Source of the DNA: Bacteroidota bacterium
GTDB lineage: Bacteria > Bacteroidota > Bacteroidia > Chitinophagales > Chitinophagaceae
Reading direction: 5' to 3'
DNA length: 7,833 nt
Assembly (NCBI GenBank): GCA_023440945.1
Contig: JAEZRL010000275.1
Span: 1 to 7,833, forward strand
The position numbers were made by a program, and so were the translations under genes. Each line of letters begins with the position of its first letter. Position 1 is the first letter of the stretch. Positions 5,273 through 7,833 of this stretch are shown here, one piece after another. Under the pieces are notes generated by a model. That model did no database searches. It was not told where the DNA came from and saw nothing but the letters and a program-made list of their open reading frames with translations.

Positions 5273-6694
5273 TTACTCCCTGTCGAAAATTTTGCCTGCA
5301 TTTAAAATATTGTTAGGATCAAAAACCTTTTTTATACCGCGCATCAAACGAAGATTGGCTTCATCAAAAACAATATCCATGTAATTTTTCTGGATGAGAC
5401 CGATGCCATGTTCACCGCTTATTGTTCCGCCCAAGCCTTGAACAAGATCAAATAATGCACGAAGTATCTTCGTCATTTCTTCATTACCAAAACTGTTAGG
5501 AATACCCTCTTTTTTTATGCGGATATGCAAATTGCCATCACCCGCATGACCATAACAAACAGCATGAAAATCATGTTGCTTTCCCAGTTCTTTAACGCCA
5601 CGTATCAGTTTTGGTAATTCTGCTCGTGGTACAACGGTATCTTCTTCTATTGTATAACCAACCATTTTTACAGCTTCGGCTGCACGACGGCGCAGTTTCC
5701 ATAACTCGGCTTTTTGCTGGGCATCATCTGCAAAGAAAACTTCACCTGCTTCATATTGTTGTAAGAGATTGGAGATGGCTTCCATATCGCTCATCAAGGT
5801 ATCCATATTGTTACCATCCACTTCGATTATCAGATGCGCTTCGATATCATCTTCCACCGGCACAGCATGACTATCCACCATAGCACTTGTAATTTTTAAA
5901 GCATCTATCTCCACCAATTCCATTGCACTCGGAGTAAAGCCAGCACGGAAAATAGCGCTCACCGCTTCACTTGCTTTTTCCAAAGATTTAAATGGAACAA
6001 GCATTAATAAATCAAACGCCGGAAGCGGAATTAACTTTAATACAATCTTTGTAACAATGCCGAGTGTTCCTTCGCTGCCGACTACTAATTGTGTAAGATT
6101 ATAACCTGTTGAATTTTTCAAAACGTTTGCGCCTGTCCAAATGATTTCTCCTGTTGGCAAAACCATTTCAAGATTCAGCACATAATCTTTCACCACGCCA
6201 TATTTCACTGCTTTTGGACCGCCACTGTTTTCTGCAATGTTTCCGCCAATAAAACAAGTGCCACGACTACTTGGATCAGGCGGATAAAACAAGCCCTTTT
6301 CTTTTACCGCGTTTTGCAATACTTCTGTTATTACACCCGGCTCGGTTGTAACCTGCAGATTGCGTTCATCAATATTTAAAATGCTATTGAATCGTTCCAT
6401 CGAAATAAGTACGCCGCCTAAATGTGGCAATGCGCCGCCACTCAACCCGGTACCTCCACCTCTTGGTGTAACAGGAATATGAGCTTCATTGCAAATACGC
6501 ATCACTGCACTTATTTCTTCTGTGGTGCGTGGTTTTAAAACAACTTCCGGTAAGTATAATAAACGTTCAGTTTCATCATGACCATAATTGTGCAGGTTTT
6601 CTTCATCTGCAAAAACATATTCCTCTCCCACAATCTCTTTAAAGCGTTGAAGATGTTCAGCAGTAACAACGCCTTTTTCCAAAACCGTTTGCAT
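5273..6694 (-). CDS. FAD-linked 2-hydroxyacid dehydrogenase, GlcD / D-lactate dehydrogenase type
   Basis: A 473-residue flavoprotein of the vanillyl-alcohol-oxidase superfamily that oxidises a 2-hydroxyacid such as glycolate or D-lactate to the 2-oxoacid; which one cannot be decided. From the ATG at 6694, the FAD_binding_4 domain spans about 45-225, with PRGGGTGLSGGAL (77-89), PPDPSSRGTCFIGGNIAENS (138-157) and VGSEGTLGIVTK (205-216). The FAD-oxidase C-terminal domain carries ELWKLRR, CYGHAGDGNLHIRI with metal/substrate histidines 383 and 390, and SGEHGIGL (426-433). The frame can be pushed to a TTG at 6712, but the ATG agrees better with an upstream -7 box. The protein lacks a fused Fe-S/CCG domain, and no GlcF-like partner is next to it. 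The downstream neighbour is a beta-barrel gene. Confidence 0.92.
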   Translation of the reverse strand: MQTVLEKGVVTAEHLQRFKEIVGEEYVFADEENLHNYGHDETERLLYLPEVVLKPRTTEEISAVMRICNEAHIPVTPRGGGTGLSGGALPHLGGVLISMERFNSILNIDERNLQVTTEPGVITEVLQNAVKEKGLFYPPDPSSRGTCFIGGNIAENSGGPKAVKYGVVKDYVLNLEMVLPTGEIIWTGANVLKNSTGYNLTQLVVGSEGTLGIVTKIVLKLIPLPAFDLLMLVPFKSLEKASEAVSAIFRAGFTPSAMELVEIDALKITSAMVDSHAVPVEDDIEAHLIIEVDGNNMDTLMSDMEAISNLLQQYEAGEVFFADDAQQKAELWKLRRRAAEAVKMVGYTIEEDTVVPRAELPKLIRGVKELGKQHDFHAVCYGHAGDGNLHIRIKKEGIPNSFGNEEMTKILRALFDLVQGLGGTISGEHGIGLIQKNYMDIVFDEANLRLMRGIKKVFDPNNILNAGKIFDRE

Positions 6695-6709
6695 GTAAAA
6701 AAATTTTGC

Positions 6710-6717
6710 CAAAAATA
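6710..6717 (-). promoter_or_regulatory. Candidate -7 box upstream of the FAD dehydrogenase
   Basis: On the minus strand these bases read TATTTTTG, an exact match to the Bacteroidota TAnnTTTG -7 consensus. It lies 15 bases before the ATG at 6694, implying a very short leader. No TTTG box is found at the expected distance upstream; the matching bases read TCCG. Confidence 0.3.
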
Positions 6718-6819
6718 AAGGCTAATAATGAGATAGCGGAATGATTGTTTTCAGCGGTTACAGCAAAAGCATAAGCGATATATGGCAAAGGAATCAACAT
6801 ATTTTATTGAAGCGGCAAC

Positions 6820-6837
6820 ATGGTGCAGAAATTGTAT
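6820..6837 (+). promoter_or_regulatory. Weak sigma-54-like element upstream of the DUF421 gene
   Basis: ATGGTGCAGAAATTGTAT has GG at 6822-6823 and G-T ten bases later at 6834-6835, with TTGTA at the -12 side. That is the same spacing and same TTGTA end as the element at 2143-2159. A start near 6847 would leave about 18 bases to the ATG at 6865. The -12 C is missing and chance matches are easy. The rest of the 170-bp divergent gap shows nothing else firm. Confidence 0.18.
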
Positions 6838-6864
6838 CGTAATTAACGAACAAAAAAAATAATT

Positions 6865-7395
6865 ATGTTATCGGAATTGGACTGGTATAAAATGTTTGCT
6901 TTTTCTACCCCCGCCGCCGAAATATTTATTCGCGGCACTGTTATGTATCTTGGGTTATTTATTTTGTTAAGAGTTATCTTGAAAAGAGAGTCGAGTGGTT
7001 TAAGCATGAGTGATCTTTTGGTGATCGTGCTTTTAGCCGATGCTTCTCAAAATGCGATGGCAGGAGATTATACAAGCATTTCTGACGGAATTTTATTGGT
7101 ACTTGTAATTATTGGGTGGAGTTATGTTTTGAACTGGCTTTCTTTCAAATCCAAATTCATGGAACGTATAATAAAGCCGGGAAAATTATTGTTGATAAAA
7201 AATGGCAAGCTGATGAAAAAGAATATGAGGGAAGAAATGATAACAGTAAGAGAATTGATGAGTGAATTGCGCAAGAACGGATTGGAAAAGTTTGATGAAG
7301 TGTACGAAGCATACATGGAAAGTGATGGAACTATCAGTTTTATTACCGGAGAACAGCATAAAAAGACAACAAATAAGCAGGACATGATAAACTGA
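6865..7395 (+). CDS. DUF421 (YetF/YcaP-like) membrane protein
   Basis: A 176-residue inner-membrane protein. Three hydrophobic segments at about 19-37, 49-65 and 74-92 are followed by a soluble domain (about 95-160). The conserved stretch between the first two segments reads LLRVILKRESSGLSMSDLLV, then VLLADASQNAMAGD, matching the family's K/R-R-E...D-L-V pattern. The soluble part has the family features PGKLLLIKNGKLMKKNMREE, an ELMSELRKNGL helix and ESDGTISFI. Family function is not well established; Bacillus YetF-type relatives are linked to sporulation and membrane contexts, which does not transfer here. The poorly conserved tail after residue 162 is Lys/Thr/Gln-rich. The gene is divergent from the FAD dehydrogenase and stands alone on its strand. 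The length is somewhat short for the family but the domain is complete. Confidence 0.88.
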   Translation: MLSELDWYKMFAFSTPAAEIFIRGTVMYLGLFILLRVILKRESSGLSMSDLLVIVLLADASQNAMAGDYTSISDGILLVLVIIGWSYVLNWLSFKSKFMERIIKPGKLLLIKNGKLMKKNMREEMITVRELMSELRKNGLEKFDEVYEAYMESDGTISFITGEQHKKTTNKQDMIN

Positions 7396-7452
7396 TGTCA
7401 ATTGCAAGTTGCTGTTATCGGTTGCAGATATTCTGATTCTAAAGTAAAACTC

Positions 7453-7503
7453 AAATCTGCCGATTCCTCATCTTTTTTTTGAATCACATTTCAGATTTTT
7501 TTT
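7453..7503 (+). terminator. Possible terminator after the DUF421 gene (two-part stem)
   Basis: Outer arms AAATCTG (7453-7459) and CAGATTT (7492-7498) enclose inner arms GATTC (7462-7466) and GAATC (7481-7485). T runs occur in the loop (7473-7480) and right after the outer arm (to 7503). The stem is AT-rich and interrupted, so it is weaker than the two terminators near 3500 and 3880. Confidence 0.4.
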
Positions 7504-7531
7504 AAAAAATTTCGTTTTCAAACCCGCATTT

Positions 7532-7833
7532 ATGGCGAAAGTATTGAATCATCCCAACTATGGTTTATCCGTTACCAAAGATGAAAAATTTGCAGAGGAT
7601 AAATTAACGTACCCGCTTCCACGCGCTGTTCTTCGTCCCAATTCCTATGTTTTATTAGATGGCGAATGGCGTTTTGCATTGGATATGGAAGACAAAGGAA
7701 TTCTAGAGGGCTGGCACCTTGGACATTATTACACGGAAACAGCTACCTGGCCGGGAAGTGTAGAGGAACACATGGCGAAAGGACAGGAGAATACAAATTC
7801 CTGGAAAGACAAAGTAATAGCCTGGTATGAAAG
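7532..7833 (+). CDS. Glycoside hydrolase family 2-like protein, N-terminal fragment (3' end outside window)
   Basis: The frame opens at ATG 7532 and stays open to the window edge for 100 codons plus two bases. The sequence around residues 28-48, with YPLPRAVLRPNSYVLLDGEW followed by RFALD, resembles the N-terminal sugar-binding (jelly-roll) domain of GH2 beta-galactosidase/glucuronidase-type enzymes. There a P-R-P...R-x-x-Y-x-x-L-D/N-G-E-W start is typical, and DKGILEGWH and ATWPGSVEEH continue the pattern. The catalytic barrel and its glutamates are not in the window, so activity and substrate cannot be named. There is no hydrophobic signal after MAKVLNHPNYGLSV, suggesting a cytoplasmic enzyme, unlike many secreted Bacteroidota GH2 proteins. 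A T- and A-rich leader lies upstream; I could not identify a promoter. Confidence 0.62.
   Translation, partial: MAKVLNHPNYGLSVTKDEKFAEDKLTYPLPRAVLRPNSYVLLDGEWRFALDMEDKGILEGWHLGHYYTETATWPGSVEEHMAKGQENTNSWKDKVIAWYE

Noticed and set aside
5611..5883. 90-codon + strand frame inside the FAD dehydrogenase
   Set aside because: It is antisense to a well-conserved enzyme, has biased low-complexity composition and no known domain.
6695..6712. TTG start six codons upstream of the FAD dehydrogenase ATG
   Set aside because: The ATG at 6694 is a better start, and the extension overlaps an exact TAnnTTTG -7 box on the same strand.
7122..7407. Two minus-strand frames under the DUF421 gene
   Set aside because: They are antisense to a conserved domain, hydrophobic only because they oppose Lys/Glu-rich codons, and overlap each other.

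Overview
The window looks like chromosomal DNA from a Bacteroidota bacterium, with a Chitinophagaceae-like flavour (family level is inference). The base composition is AT-rich. Start regions are A-rich with little Shine-Dalgarno character. Secreted proteins carry N-terminal signals ending in A-Q, two small outer-membrane beta-barrels are present, and there is a DUF4136-type lipoprotein. No tRNA, rRNA, CRISPR array or transposase was seen.

Left part (1-3521, all + strand). The window opens inside a sigma-54 activator of the NtrC type; only the end of the AAA+ domain and the Fis-type DNA-binding domain are present. A short heptameric repeat follows, then a membrane-bound, PAS-containing sensor histidine kinase, so the pair reads as a two-component system. 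After a 328-bp gene-free stretch comes a two-gene unit: a DUF4136-like lipoprotein and an outer-membrane beta-barrel, closed by a strong terminator. The gene-free stretch carries repeated AAACCTTT boxes, a TGGTAC-N7-GTACCA palindrome and a sigma-54-like GG-N10-G element on that palindrome. The simplest hypothesis, not proven, is that the adjacent NtrC/kinase pair controls the envelope operon through these sites.

Middle part (3522-4100). A 63-residue hypothetical gene stands alone between two hairpin terminators. It is followed by a peculiar intergenic block with an ATG-less 40-codon open frame ending in PGVEVSDTTKLSSNTKA and a 9-bp inverted repeat, probably an interspersed repeat.

Right part (4100-7833). 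A LOG-family nucleotide phosphoribohydrolase (+) converges on, and overlaps by 32 bp, a beta-barrel gene (-). That gene sits 17 bp downstream of a GlcD-type FAD-linked 2-hydroxyacid dehydrogenase (-). Divergent from this pair is a DUF421 (YetF-like) membrane protein (+). The window ends in the first 100 codons of a protein that looks like a cytoplasmic glycoside hydrolase family 2 enzyme.

Most genes are ordinary for the phylum. The most interesting material is between genes: the candidate sigma-54/operator region at 2078-2162, the heptamer array at 483-524 and the block at 3895-4048.
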